Source: Sphingomonas sp.
GTDB taxonomy: Bacteria > Pseudomonadota > Alphaproteobacteria > Sphingomonadales > Sphingomonadaceae
DNA: 64,000 nucleotides
Reading direction: 5' to 3'
Assembly: GCA_013001055.1 (NCBI GenBank)
Contig: JABDNH010000014.1
Location: forward strand, 62,001 to 126,000
Under the pieces are notes generated by a model. It was given only the letters and a program-made list of their open reading frames with translations, did no database searches and was not told where the DNA came from. Made by a program: the position numbers and the translations under genes. Positions 22,724 through 32,334 of this stretch are shown here, piece by piece. Position 1 is the first letter of the stretch. The number at the start of each line of letters is the position of its first letter.

Positions 22724-23278
22724 ATGGCTTACGACAAATCCGACATTAAACGGCGCATGGATGGCGCGGTGGAGTCGCTGCGGCACGACCTTGCGGGCCT
22801 GCGTACGGGGCGCGCCTCGACAGCAATGCTCGATCCGGTACAGGTGGAAGTCTACGGGGCGATGATGCCTCTGAACCAGGTTGCGACAGTCTCGGTGCCC
22901 GAACCGCGCCTCATCTCGGTGCAGGTGTGGGACAAGAGCAATATCGGACCGGTCGAAAAGGCCATCCGCAGCGCAGGACTTGGGCTGAATCCGGTTGCCG
23001 ACGGGCAAATGCTGCGCCTTCCGATTCCCGATCTCACCGAAGAGCGCCGCCGCGAGCTTGCCAAGCTGGTCAGCCAGTATGGCGAAAAGGCGAAGATTGC
23101 CGTGCGCAACGTGCGCAAGGATGGCAACGATCATATCAAAGCCGATGAAAAAGCCGGGGAATTTGGTGAAGACGAGCGCAAGCGCCTTGAGGCCGAAGTG
23201 CAAAAGCTTACCGATGACAAGGTCGACCAGATCGACAAGCTGGTCGAGACCAAAGAACAGGAAATCATGACGACGTGA
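22724..23278 (+). CDS. frr: Ribosome-recycling factor
   Basis: A 184-residue RRF, normal length. Conserved blocks include LRTGRASTAMLDPVQVEVYG, LPIPDLTEERRRELAK and VRNVRKDGND. It releases ribosomes after termination with EF-G. The stop overlaps the GTG start of uppS. Confidence 0.97.
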   Translation: MAYDKSDIKRRMDGAVESLRHDLAGLRTGRASTAMLDPVQVEVYGAMMPLNQVATVSVPEPRLISVQVWDKSNIGPVEKAIRSAGLGLNPVADGQMLRLPIPDLTEERRRELAKLVSQYGEKAKIAVRNVRKDGNDHIKADEKAGEFGEDERKRLEAEVQKLTDDKVDQIDKLVETKEQEIMTT

Positions 23279-24027
23279 GTGCGCTGAGCGCCGATGACAA
23301 AGGCGCTAAGGCCGACGGGACGGGTGATGGCGTTACGCCGCGCCACGTCGCCATCATCATGGATGGCAACGGGCGTTGGGCCAAGAAGCGGGGTCTGCCA
23401 AGGGTCGCGGGACATCGGCAGGGCGCCGAGGCCGTGCGCAAGACGCTGCGCGCCGCGGTGGAGGCTGGCGTCGAGTGCCTGACGCTATATGCCTTCAGTT
23501 CCGAGAACTGGCGCCGCTCCGAAGAAGAGGTCAGCGATCTCAAGGGGCTGATGCGCTATTATCTCGAGCGCGAGCTCGACGAGCTCGAACGCGAAGGGGT
23601 AAGGCTTTCCTTCATCGGAAATCCCAGCCGCTTTGGCGAGGAACTCTGGGGCAAGCTGCAGGCGGCTTCCGAGCGCACGGCAAAGAACGACAAACTGCAT
23701 CTCGTCGTGGCGCTCAGCTATGGTAGCCGCGATGAAATTGTAGCCGCCGCACGCAAACTGGCCGAAGAGGTGGCAGCAGGTGCGCGCGACCCCGCCTCGA
23801 TCGACGAAGCCAGCTTCGATCTTGCACTCCAGTCGCATCATCTTCCGGAGCTCGACCTCCTCATCAGGACGTCCGGCGAAGTGCGGCTGTCGAACTTTCT
23901 CTTGTGGCAAGCCGCATATGCCGAACTGATGTTCCTCGACATGTACTGGCCCGATTTCGACGAGACCGCGTTCCACGACGCGATCGCCGCATATGGCCGT
24001 CGCCAACGCAGGTTCGGCGGCCGGTGA
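23275..24027 (+). CDS. uppS: Isoprenyl transferase (undecaprenyl diphosphate synthase)
   Basis: A 250-residue cis-prenyltransferase. The catalytic Asp is in HVAIIMDGNGRWAKKRGL; LTLYAFSSENWRR, LLIRTSGEVRLSNFLLWQ and MYWPDFDE are further family regions. It builds the lipid carrier for peptidoglycan. The start is GTG in a GTGA overlap with frr; about 20 variable residues precede the conserved core. cdsA, dxr and rseP follow with stop/start overlaps, so this is one operon. Confidence 0.95.
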   Translation: MSALSADDKGAKADGTGDGVTPRHVAIIMDGNGRWAKKRGLPRVAGHRQGAEAVRKTLRAAVEAGVECLTLYAFSSENWRRSEEEVSDLKGLMRYYLERELDELEREGVRLSFIGNPSRFGEELWGKLQAASERTAKNDKLHLVVALSYGSRDEIVAAARKLAEEVAAGARDPASIDEASFDLALQSHHLPELDLLIRTSGEVRLSNFLLWQAAYAELMFLDMYWPDFDETAFHDAIAAYGRRQRRFGGR

Positions 24028-24656
24028 GCAATCTTACTATTCGTATCCTGTCCGCGATCATCATGGTGGCGGTGGCACTCGCCGCGACGTGGCAGGGCGG
24101 AATGTTGTTTGCCATTTTCGTGGCCGCGGTTGCGACCACGGTCTATTGGGAATGGTGGCGCATGGCGCGGGACTGGAGCGGGCTGTGGAAAGTCGGCGGC
24201 TTTTTTTATGCCCTCATCCCGGCCATTGCCCTTCTTTATGTTCGCGAACAGGTGCCCGAAGGGTTCGACCTGGTCATTTGGGTTTACCTGGTGACGTGGG
24301 GCACCGATATTGGCGGTTATGCTTCGGGCAAGACGATCGGCGGGCCCAAGCTTGCACCCGCGCTCAGCCCCAACAAGACGTGGGCTGGCCTGCTTGGCGC
24401 GATGGCCATGGCCGGCTTCTTCGGCGCGCTGTGGGCCGACCTCAATGATCTGAGTGCGCATCTTTTCTGGTTGGGCGCGCCATTTGCCTTGGGCGCGCAG
24501 ATCGGCGACCTGTTCGAAAGCGGCATGAAGCGCAAGGCCGGCATCAAGGATAGCAGCAACATCATTCCCGGCCATGGCGGCGTTTTCGACCGGGTGGACG
24601 GCCTCCTCATAGTTGCTACCCTGACGGCGCTACTGGTGATGTGGGATTGGGTATGA
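24024..24656 (+). CDS. cdsA: Phosphatidate cytidylyltransferase
   Basis: A 210-residue membrane enzyme making CDP-diacylglycerol, the precursor used by PssA. It is hydrophobic throughout, and the C-terminal signature SGMKRKAGIKDSSNIIPGHGG is present (quoted in part: KRKAGIKDSSN, IPGHGGVFDRVDG). It is shorter than the E. coli enzyme (about 285 residues) because fewer N-terminal helices are present. GTG start in a GTGA overlap with uppS. Confidence 0.92.
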   Translation: MSNLTIRILSAIIMVAVALAATWQGGMLFAIFVAAVATTVYWEWWRMARDWSGLWKVGGFFYALIPAIALLYVREQVPEGFDLVIWVYLVTWGTDIGGYASGKTIGGPKLAPALSPNKTWAGLLGAMAMAGFFGALWADLNDLSAHLFWLGAPFALGAQIGDLFESGMKRKAGIKDSSNIIPGHGGVFDRVDGLLIVATLTALLVMWDWV

Positions 24657-25798
24657 AACGGATCGCGATCCTGGGCGCGACGGGTTCGGTTGGAAGCTCA
24701 ACGCTTGACCTTGTCGAGCGCGAACCTGACCGCTTCAATGTGGTCGCGGTCACCGCTGCAAGCAATGTCGAGGCGCTGGCCGATGTCGCGCGGCGTACCC
24801 ATGCCGAATTGGCCGTGATCGCCGATCCGAGGAAACTACCTGCGCTCGAGGCTGCGCTTGCCGGGACGGGCTGCCGAGCGGCAACGGGTGATGCCGCACT
24901 GGACGAAGCGGCCTGTATGGCCGATCTGGTTATGGCCGCCATCGTCGGGACGGCGGGGATGAAGCCCGTGATGTCCGCGATCAAGGCGGGAGTGACGGTC
25001 GCGCTTGCCAACAAGGAATCGCTGGTCACGGCCGGCAGCCTGATGATGGACGAGGCGCGCCGCCGCAATGTTGCCATCCTGCCGGTCGACAGTGAGCATA
25101 ATGCGATCTTTCAATGTCTTGGCAGTCGCGACTGCAACGATGTGGCACGGCTCATTCTTACCGCAAGCGGTGGGCCGTTCCGCACCAAAAGCGTTGAGGA
25201 AATGGCGGCCATGTCGCCCGCGCAAGCGGTTGCGCATCCCAATTGGTCGATGGGTGCCAAGATTTCGGTCGACAGTGCGACAATGATGAACAAGGGCCTG
25301 GAATTGATCGAGGCACATCACCTCTATGGCTTGCCATCGGAGCAGATCGACATCGTCGTCCACCCGCAATCGATCGTGCACAGTCTCGTCGAATTTATCG
25401 ACGGCTCGCAACTTGCGCAGCTTGGTCCCTCAGATATGCGGATCCCGATTGCGCATGCGCTCGCCTATCCCGAGCGGATGGAAACGCCATGTGAACGACT
25501 CGATCTTGCAAAGGTCGGTGAACTGACCTTTGAAGCCCCTGATCCCGAGCGCTTTCCGGCGTTGCGCCTGGCGCGCGCGGCGCTCGAAGCCGATGCGTCG
25601 CGCCCGATCGTGCTGAATGCTGCCAATGAAATCGCGGTGGCGTCGTTCCTCGATGGGAAGATCGGCTTCGTTGAGATCGCCGCGCGGGTAGAGACTGCAC
25701 TCGAAAAGATCGACGTTGCCGCGCCCACCAGCATTGATGACGTAATTGCGATCGATGCGGAGACGCGCGCGCGTACCAGCGAGAGGATCGCCGCATGA
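24653..25798 (+). CDS. dxr: 1-deoxy-D-xylulose-5-phosphate reductoisomerase
   Basis: A 381-residue enzyme of the MEP isoprenoid pathway. NADPH-binding ILGATGSVGSSTLDLV is at the N-terminus, then LANKESLVTAG, LPVDSEHNAIFQCL with metal ligands, and MNKGLELIEAHHLY. It feeds the same pathway as IspDF further along. The ATG shares bases with the cdsA stop (ATGA). Confidence 0.96.
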   Translation: MKRIAILGATGSVGSSTLDLVEREPDRFNVVAVTAASNVEALADVARRTHAELAVIADPRKLPALEAALAGTGCRAATGDAALDEAACMADLVMAAIVGTAGMKPVMSAIKAGVTVALANKESLVTAGSLMMDEARRRNVAILPVDSEHNAIFQCLGSRDCNDVARLILTASGGPFRTKSVEEMAAMSPAQAVAHPNWSMGAKISVDSATMMNKGLELIEAHHLYGLPSEQIDIVVHPQSIVHSLVEFIDGSQLAQLGPSDMRIPIAHALAYPERMETPCERLDLAKVGELTFEAPDPERFPALRLARAALEADASRPIVLNAANEIAVASFLDGKIGFVEIAARVETALEKIDVAAPTSIDDVIAIDAETRARTSERIAA

Positions 25799-26916
25799 TC
25801 CTCGACCAACCGCCGATTTGGCTGATCGTCATTGCGTTCATTGTCGCGCTCGGACCGCTTATCTTCTTTCACGAGCTCGGTCATTATGGCGTGGCGCGCA
25901 TGTTCAAGGTACCCGCGGAGAGTTTTTCGATCGGGTTCGGCAAGGAAGTCTTCGGCTGGACCGACAAGCGCGGCACGCGGTGGAAGGTCGGCGCGCTCCC
26001 GCTGGGGGGCTACGTTAGATTTGCCGGTGATGCCGACGCGGTCAGCACGCATGGCGAAGACGATGACAGCGATCCGAGCCATTTTCACAACCGACCGGTG
26101 CACGAGCGATTCCTGATCGTGCTCGCTGGCCCGGTAGCGAACTTCATTCTTGCGATCCTGATCTTCGCGGCGCTGTTCTCGATCGTCGGCGTCGCGCAAA
26201 CGAGCACCGTGGTTGGCGAGGTCGTCGAGGAAAGCGCAGCCGCAGACATGGGCATCCGTTCCGGCGACCGCATCGTCTCGATCGACGGCCAAGCCACACG
26301 TCAATTCGACGATGTCACGCGCATTGTCGTGCTGCGGCCTGAAGAAACCGTCGAAGTGGTGGTCGAGCGCGATGAACGGCAGGTCGTGCTTGAAGGGCAG
26401 TTGGGCGCTGTCGAACAGACCGACGACTTCGGGCAAAAAGCAATCATCGGCCGCCTGGGCGTGGCCTCGGCGCAGGCGCAGTTCGATCGGCTGGGACCGG
26501 TCGCGGCAGTGGGCGAGGGGGCGCGTCGTACCGTCGGCTTCACCCGATTCATCTGGGACGGCGTAGTGCAGATCGTCACCGGAAGGCGTTCGGTACGAGA
26601 TTTGGGCGGCCCGATCAAAATGGCGCAAATCAGCGGACAAATGTGGGTGCTGGGTCTTTACAGCTTCGTCTTTCTGGCGGCGATGCTTTCGATTAATCTC
26701 GGATTCATCAACCTCTTGCCAGTTCCGATGCTCGATGGCGGTCATCTTGTCTTCTACACGATCGAAGCGATCAAGCGCAGCCCGGTCTCCGAGCGCGCAC
26801 AGGAATGGGCTTTTCGGGGTGGGCTTGCCGTCCTTCTCGCTTTATTCCTCTTCCTCACCCTCAACGATCTGGTGTCGATAGGGGTGGTTGATCGTCTCGA
26901 ACGCTTGATTGGTTAG
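25795..26916 (+). CDS. rseP: RIP metalloprotease RseP (site-2 protease)
   Basis: A 373-residue inner-membrane zinc protease. HExxH is seen as FFHELGHYGVAR near residue 26; the second zinc-site motif is NLLPVPMLDGGHL near residue 305. One PDZ domain lies between about residues 125 and 205, where E. coli RseP has two. It would cleave anti-sigma factors or signal-peptide remnants in the membrane. ATGA overlap with dxr. Confidence 0.94.
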   Translation: MILDQPPIWLIVIAFIVALGPLIFFHELGHYGVARMFKVPAESFSIGFGKEVFGWTDKRGTRWKVGALPLGGYVRFAGDADAVSTHGEDDDSDPSHFHNRPVHERFLIVLAGPVANFILAILIFAALFSIVGVAQTSTVVGEVVEESAAADMGIRSGDRIVSIDGQATRQFDDVTRIVVLRPEETVEVVVERDERQVVLEGQLGAVEQTDDFGQKAIIGRLGVASAQAQFDRLGPVAAVGEGARRTVGFTRFIWDGVVQIVTGRRSVRDLGGPIKMAQISGQMWVLGLYSFVFLAAMLSINLGFINLLPVPMLDGGHLVFYTIEAIKRSPVSERAQEWAFRGGLAVLLALFLFLTLNDLVSIGVVDRLERLIG

Positions 26917-26941
26917 CCTGCTTCGGGCAGGGGGGCGCAAC

Positions 26942-29614
26942 GTGAATTACAGGCCGTACGGAAACGGCGGCCGAACAAGAAGGATGGCGGGGATTTTGGT
27001 TCAGCTTCATACTCGGTTCGCTAAGCGCATGACGTCGGCTCTAATGGTCGGCACGATGCTCGCTACCCCGGCTTTTGCGCAGGATGGAGACCCACTCGCT
27101 CCGCAACCGGAGCCGCAGAACATCCAGCTCGGCGAGATCGAGCAGGAAGTCGGCATGATCCGCTCGATCCAGGTGAGCGGCGTTTCGCGTATCGAGCCCG
27201 AAACGGTGATCGCCTATTCGGGGCTTCGTCCGGGTGACGAATACACGGCGGAGACGCTCGATGTCGCGCTGAGGGCGCTATATGACACCGACCTGTTCCG
27301 CGACGTCATCATCACGGGCGCCGATACCGGCCGACTCTTGATACAGATTCAGGAAAACCCGGTCATCAACCGCATCATTCTCGAGGGCAATCGCCGCTTG
27401 AAGGATGACAAGATTGCGCCCGAGATTCGCAGCGCGCCGCGCCAGATCTTTACCCGCGAAGGTGTCCGCGCCGACGTCAACCGCATCATCGAACTTTATA
27501 AGCGCGAAGGCCGTTTTGCTGCCGTCGTCGAGCCGCAGATCGTCGAGCTGGACCAGAATCGCGTCGATCTCATCTTCGAGATCAGCGAAGGCAATCAGTC
27601 CAAGATCCGTTCGATCAACATCATCGGCAACGAGCAGTTCTCCGATGGCAAGCTGATCAAGGAAATGTTCAGTCGTGAAGCCGGCGGGTTTCTCGGCTTC
27701 CTCAAGTCAAACGATACCTATGATCCCGATCGTCTTGCGGCCGACCAGCAGGTGCTGCGCGCCTTCTACCTGACGCAAGGTTATGCCGATTTCCGCGTCG
27801 TCTCCGCGTTGGCGGAACTGACGCCGGATCGCGAAAACTTCGTCATCACTTACGTGGTCGAAGAAGGGCCGCGTTATAAGGTTGGCGTCGTCGAGGCCGA
27901 CAGTGCGCTGCGAGATTTCCCGAACGAGCGCGTCCTGCAGGCGATCGACATCGAGGAAGGCGACTGGTTCAACGCCGAGCGTAACGAGGAGAATATCGAT
28001 CGCCTCAACCAGGTGGCCGGTCTGCTTGGTTATGCCTTTGCCGATGTCAGCCCGCGCTACTTCCGTGATGCAGAAGCGCGCACCATTGACCTCACGTTTC
28101 GCGTTGGCGAGACGCCGCGTGTCTATGTCGACCGCATCAATATCAACGGCAACACGGTGACGCGCGACAAGGTCATTCGCCGCGAATTCCGGATTGCCGA
28201 AGGTGATGCCTTCAACGCTGCGGCCATCCGCCGTTCCGAAGATCGTGTGAAGAGCCTTGGCTTCTTCCAGGAAGAACTGACGATCGAGCAGGAGCAGATC
28301 GGGAATGATCGCGTAGCGCTCAACCTCGATGTCGAAGAGCGCTCCACCGGCCAGATCCAGCTGTCGGCTGGCTTTTCGAGCCTTGAGAGTTTCCTGCTTT
28401 CCGCCTCGATCGCGCAAACCAACTTCATGGGCAAAGGGCAACAGCTCTCCGCAGGGGTGAACTGGTCGCGCTATTCGCAGTCGGTACAACTTGGCTTTGT
28501 CGAACCCTACTTCCTCGGGCGCCAGATCCTGCTCGGCGGCGATATCTATCACCGCGATTTTTCGAGCTTCAACTTCATCGGAAACCAGCGCAACACGACC
28601 TATAGCCAGGTTTCGACCGGCGGCGGCCTGCGATTGGGCTTCCCGGTGACCGAATATCTGTCGTTCGGAACGCGCTATCGACTGGTCAACGACAATATCG
28701 ATCTCGCGCGTAACATCTTCTTCAGCGATCTCGACGGCAACGGCACGGTCGATGACGACGAGTGCGATCCGCTGCTCGCCGGTCGCTATCTTTGCGACGA
28801 GCTTGGCACGCGAGTGACCTCGGCGGTCGGGTACACGCTCGCGTATAATGACACCGATGGCGTCCGCGCGACGCGCGGCCAGCGCTTTAGCATCGGGCAG
28901 GACTTTGCCGGTCTGGGCGGCGACGTGAAATATCTACGGAGCACCGCCAATGCCGCCAAGTTCTTCCGCCTTCCGGCCGACTTCATTCTCTCGATTGCGG
29001 CAGAAGGTGGCTACATCTTCCCGCTCGAAGAAGAAGACGATCCGTTCCGCGACGCGATCCGTCTGACCGACCGCTTCTTCGGCCCGCAGAGCTTCCGCGG
29101 GTTCGATATTCGCGGTGTCGGGCCGCGCGTCGAACGTGTGCCCTATGACAGCAATGGCGAACTGATCGTCGATAATGAAGATCGCCTCGTTTCCAACGCG
29201 CTCGGCGGCCGCGCTTATTATTTCGGTCGCGCCGAGCTCGACATTCCCGTGGGTGCAAGCATCCGTAATCTCGGCCTGCGTCCGTCGGCGTTCGTCGACA
29301 TTGGTTCGGTCTGGAGCCTTACCGCACCCGAACTCACCAACATCATCGCGTCCTGTGCGCCGACCGATCCAAATCTGGGCGATGCCTACGAGATCACGGC
29401 GCCTGGCGAGCAATGTCAGACCGGATTTGTCCGGTCCAATGGTTTCGCGGAATTCTTCCGCGGTAACTCGCCGGAGCCCCGCTTGTCGGTCGGCATCGGC
29501 GTGAACTGGGTATCGCCCTTCGGCCCGTTGCGCCTCGATCTGGCGCACGCACTTCTTAAGCAAGAAGGTGACGATACCCGTCTCTTTTCCTTCAACGTAG
29601 GAACCCAGTTCTAA
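26942..29614 (+). CDS. bamA: Outer-membrane protein assembly factor BamA
   Basis: An 890-residue Omp85 protein. A signal peptide follows a long basic N-terminus and ends at TPAFAQDG, around residue 45-50. Five POTRA domains span about 70-430 and the 16-strand barrel fills the rest, with the RGFD motif in QSFRGFDIRGVGPR and a C-terminal FNVGTQF ending in Phe. It inserts outer-membrane barrels. GTG 26942 with AGGGGGG upstream is the likely start; the frame opens 11 codons earlier. Confidence 0.94.
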   Translation: MNYRPYGNGGRTRRMAGILVQLHTRFAKRMTSALMVGTMLATPAFAQDGDPLAPQPEPQNIQLGEIEQEVGMIRSIQVSGVSRIEPETVIAYSGLRPGDEYTAETLDVALRALYDTDLFRDVIITGADTGRLLIQIQENPVINRIILEGNRRLKDDKIAPEIRSAPRQIFTREGVRADVNRIIELYKREGRFAAVVEPQIVELDQNRVDLIFEISEGNQSKIRSINIIGNEQFSDGKLIKEMFSREAGGFLGFLKSNDTYDPDRLAADQQVLRAFYLTQGYADFRVVSALAELTPDRENFVITYVVEEGPRYKVGVVEADSALRDFPNERVLQAIDIEEGDWFNAERNEENIDRLNQVAGLLGYAFADVSPRYFRDAEARTIDLTFRVGETPRVYVDRININGNTVTRDKVIRREFRIAEGDAFNAAAIRRSEDRVKSLGFFQEELTIEQEQIGNDRVALNLDVEERSTGQIQLSAGFSSLESFLLSASIAQTNFMGKGQQLSAGVNWSRYSQSVQLGFVEPYFLGRQILLGGDIYHRDFSSFNFIGNQRNTTYSQVSTGGGLRLGFPVTEYLSFGTRYRLVNDNIDLARNIFFSDLDGNGTVDDDECDPLLAGRYLCDELGTRVTSAVGYTLAYNDTDGVRATRGQRFSIGQDFAGLGGDVKYLRSTANAAKFFRLPADFILSIAAEGGYIFPLEEEDDPFRDAIRLTDRFFGPQSFRGFDIRGVGPRVERVPYDSNGELIVDNEDRLVSNALGGRAYYFGRAELDIPVGASIRNLGLRPSAFVDIGSVWSLTAPELTNIIASCAPTDPNLGDAYEITAPGEQCQTGFVRSNGFAEFFRGNSPEPRLSVGIGVNWVSPFGPLRLDLAHALLKQEGDDTRLFSFNVGTQF

Positions 29615-30216
29615 TGACCAAATTTTTCGTACCGGCGCTGGCCGCCGCGGCTGCCATGCTGCCCGCCACTGCCTCCGCCCAGCAGCTTCCCGATGCCAAG
29701 GTCGCCGTCGTCGACGTCGAATCCGCAGCGCGCACTTGCACCGCCTGTGCCGTGGCGTGGGCCAACATCGAACAGCAGGTTCAGCAGGCGCAGGCTTTCG
29801 AACAGCAGGTGTCGGCACCGCTGCAGACTGAAGGCCAGCAGATCCAGGCCGAGATCCGCGCACTCAACGGCGCGCAGCCGGGCGAAGCGCTGCAGCAGCG
29901 CGCGGCGGCATTCGACCAGCGCCGCCAGCAGGCTGCGCAGCAGATCCAGCAGCGCCGCGCCATCTTGCAGCGTAACCAGAACTACGTCCTGCAGCAGATC
30001 AGCGCACAGCTCGAGCCGGCGTACACTGCCGTGCTGACCGCACGCCGTGCGCACCTCATCTTGCCCAAAAGCTCGGTGATGGCGCATTCGTCAGCGGTTG
30101 ACGTCACCAACGACGTCATCGCGCAGCTCAACCGCACGCTGACTTCGGTTGCAACGACCGCACCGGCGCCGCAGCAGCCCGCCGCGCCGCCGACGACTCC
30201 TACGGACGGTCGCTAA
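29614..30216 (+). CDS. skp: OmpH/Skp-family periplasmic chaperone
   Basis: A 200-residue periplasmic protein. The signal peptide ends at TASAQQ near residue 23. A Gln/Ala-rich coiled coil forms the tentacles (residues 50-125), flanked by strands ([18 protein letters not shown]). The tail is Pro-rich. A CTAC cysteine pair near residue 42 is unusual. It would escort unfolded outer-membrane proteins to BamA; its start overlaps the bamA stop (TAATG). Confidence 0.88.
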   Translation: MTKFFVPALAAAAAMLPATASAQQLPDAKVAVVDVESAARTCTACAVAWANIEQQVQQAQAFEQQVSAPLQTEGQQIQAEIRALNGAQPGEALQQRAAAFDQRRQQAAQQIQQRRAILQRNQNYVLQQISAQLEPAYTAVLTARRAHLILPKSSVMAHSSAVDVTNDVIAQLNRTLTSVATTAPAPQQPAAPPTTPTDGR

Positions 30217-30218
30217 AC

Positions 30219-30683
30219 ATGACGGACAGCGCCGCCGGAGCCCTCGATATTCGCCGGGTGATGGCGGCGCTGCCGCATCGCTATCCTTTGCTGCTCGTCG
30301 ACCGCGTAGAGCGGCTCGAGAAGGACAAGTCGATCACTGCCATCAAGGCGGTGTCGATGAACGAGCAATTCTTTCAGGGCCATTTTCCCGGCCGCCCCAT
30401 CATGCCGGGCGTGCTGCAGGTCGAAGCGCTGGCGCAGGCCGCTGGCGTGCTTGCGGTCGAAAGCCTCGATCTCGCCGGATCGGGCAAACTGGTCTATTTC
30501 ATGGCCATCGAAGGCGCCAAGTTCCGCAAACCGGTGGAGCCCGGATGCCTGCTCCAGCTCGACGTCGAAATCGTCCAAATGCGTCGCAGCATCTGCAAGT
30601 TCACCGGCAAGGCTTCGGTTGACGGCGACACGACTTGTGAAGTCAGTTTCACCGCGATGATCGCGGACGCGCCCGAGGACTAG
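30219..30683 (+). CDS. fabZ: 3-hydroxyacyl-[acyl-carrier-protein] dehydratase FabZ
   Basis: A 154-residue hot-dog-fold enzyme of fatty-acid synthesis. [13 protein letters not shown] and the active-site region [20 protein letters not shown] (His, then Glu) are intact, quoted in part. In many Gram-negatives lpxD precedes and lpxA follows fabZ; both are absent here. It closes the rightward run that began at rpsB. Confidence 0.95.
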   Translation: MTDSAAGALDIRRVMAALPHRYPLLLVDRVERLEKDKSITAIKAVSMNEQFFQGHFPGRPIMPGVLQVEALAQAAGVLAVESLDLAGSGKLVYFMAIEGAKFRKPVEPGCLLQLDVEIVQMRRSICKFTGKASVDGDTTCEVSFTAMIADAPED

Positions 30684-30691
30684 GACGAAAA

Positions 30692-31387
30692 CTAGATTTG
30701 CCAGCGCCCGCCTGGCGCCGGCTTCAGCCTGAAAGTATCGCCAAAGATCGGCTTGCACGGTATCGTCGTGGCGGGGCCGTCAGCGACCACCTTGCCGCGA
30801 TCCATCAACAGCAACCGATCGAAGCGCTCGACGAGTGTCAGGTCGTGGAGCGCGGTGAGAATGATGGCTCCGCGTCTCGCTTCCGCGTCGAGCAGATCTG
30901 CGATGCGCAGCACCCAGTAAGGATCGAGATTTGCCATCGGCTCGTCGAGCAAGAGTAGCTGCGGCCGAGTGGCGAACGTCCGCGCGATCAATAGCCGTGC
31001 ACGCTCGCCCGTGCTGAGTGCGTTGCTTGGGCGGTCGAGAAATGGCGTCAGTTCGAGCTGTTCGACCAATGACGTCACGACGTCTTCATCGACAGGTGCA
31101 GGTGACAGGCGTACGAAATCGCGAACCGGGATAGGCCAATCGAGCTGGCGCGACGCGGGCAGATAACCCAGCATTCTCGCCCGGGCAACCGGGGCGTTAT
31201 AGTCGAGCAAACGTCCGCCTAGTGACCAGCTGTCATATACGCCCGCAATACCGGCGAGAACGCGCATCAGACTGGTTTTTCCCGATCCGTTGGGTCCGAC
31301 CAGTGCAGCTTTTTCGCCGGGCTGTAGCGTCAGATCGGTTGTTTCCAGGCGGCCTTCGAAACGCCCATCTTTTACGATCAGCGTCAT
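30692..31387 (-). CDS. btuD: Cobalamin/iron-siderophore ABC transporter, ATP-binding protein
   Basis: A 231-residue ATPase. Walker A is LVGPNGSGKTSL near residue 30, the signature is ALSTGERARLLIAR, Walker B is LLLLDEPMANLD, and a D-loop and H-loop (LHDLTLVERF) follow. The riboswitch at the operon head argues for vitamin B12 rather than haem or ferric siderophores. ATG start overlaps the permease stop (ATGA); a much longer open frame upstream is a shadow of the permease gene. Confidence 0.88.
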   Translation of the reverse strand: MTLIVKDGRFEGRLETTDLTLQPGEKAALVGPNGSGKTSLMRVLAGIAGVYDSWSLGGRLLDYNAPVARARMLGYLPASRQLDWPIPVRDFVRLSPAPVDEDVVTSLVEQLELTPFLDRPSNALSTGERARLLIARTFATRPQLLLLDEPMANLDPYWVLRIADLLDAEARRGAIILTALHDLTLVERFDRLLLMDRGKVVADGPATTIPCKPIFGDTFRLKPAPGGRWQI

Positions 31388-32334
31388 GCCGCCCTCCGCG
31401 ATTTGAGTGAAAGCAGGAGCACGATGAACAGCGGTGTGCCGATAATCGCGGTAATCACGCCGACGGGAATGGTACGCCCGTCCGGACCAAAGCGGACAAG
31501 CAGATCGGCGGCGAGCATCACGCTGGCACCTATAAGGGCGGAGAGGCCGATGGCGCGCCCGGGCTGACCTTTCACCAGCGCGCGCGCCGCAATAGGCGCG
31601 ATAAGACCGACGAAGCCGATCGCGCCCGCCATCGCGACGCACGCGCCCACGGCAACGGCCGAAAGCAAAATCGTCCGCTGGGCAAGCGCGCGCGGGCTGA
31701 TACCAAGCGAGGCGGCCACGTCTTCGCCAAGCGCGAGCAGATCATAAGCGCGGCGCCAATGCCAGATAGCCAAGCAGGCAACGGTAGCAGGCAGGGCAGC
31801 GGCGATGGCCTGCGGCCAGCTGCGGTCCACGAAACTCCCCATCAGCCAGCGCCATTGGTCGTAGAAAGCGTATGGGCTTGGTGCGAGCGCGAGAAGCAGC
31901 GAAGTCGCGGCGCCCGCAGCCAAAGCGATGGCAAGGCCTGCGAGCAATAACCGCGCGGGGTCTGCGCCGCGCCCGGCGATGGCGAACAGCGCGATCAGGG
32001 CAAGGCCTGCACCTGCCGCACCGCCAATCGCCATTGCTAGCGGCGTCGCAAGCCCGATAAAATGCGCGGTACCCACTGCGCCCAGTGCGCCGCCTGATGC
32101 CGCGCCGGTAATGTCTGGCGATGCAAGGGGGTTGGCAAAAACTGCCTGCAGCGCCGCGCCCGTGACACCGAGCGCAGCTCCGTAGGAGAGCGCGAGGAGC
32201 GTTCGCGGCGCGCGCAGTTCGATCAGGATCAACTGCGCGGTCTCATCGTCCACCGCCTCGAAAATATCGAACGGAAGGGTGAGGTGAAGTCCGAGCAGCC
32301 CGATCATCGAAAGCCAGAGGAGGAGGCGGCTCAT
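31384..32334 (-). CDS. btuC: FecCD/BtuC-type ABC transporter permease
   Basis: A 316-residue inner-membrane permease with about nine to ten hydrophobic segments. Family blocks are LRAPRTLLALSYGAALGVTG (in part RTLLALSYGAALG), NPLASPDITGAASGG, and GFVGLIAPIAARAL near the C-terminus, the ATPase-coupling region. It overlaps btuF by four bases. Confidence 0.9.
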   Translation of the reverse strand: MSRLLLWLSMIGLLGLHLTLPFDIFEAVDDETAQLILIELRAPRTLLALSYGAALGVTGAALQAVFANPLASPDITGAASGGALGAVGTAHFIGLATPLAMAIGGAAGAGLALIALFAIAGRGADPARLLLAGLAIALAAGAATSLLLALAPSPYAFYDQWRWLMGSFVDRSWPQAIAAALPATVACLAIWHWRRAYDLLALGEDVAASLGISPRALAQRTILLSAVAVGACVAMAGAIGFVGLIAPIAARALVKGQPGRAIGLSALIGASVMLAADLLVRFGPDGRTIPVGVITAIIGTPLFIVLLLSLKSRRAA

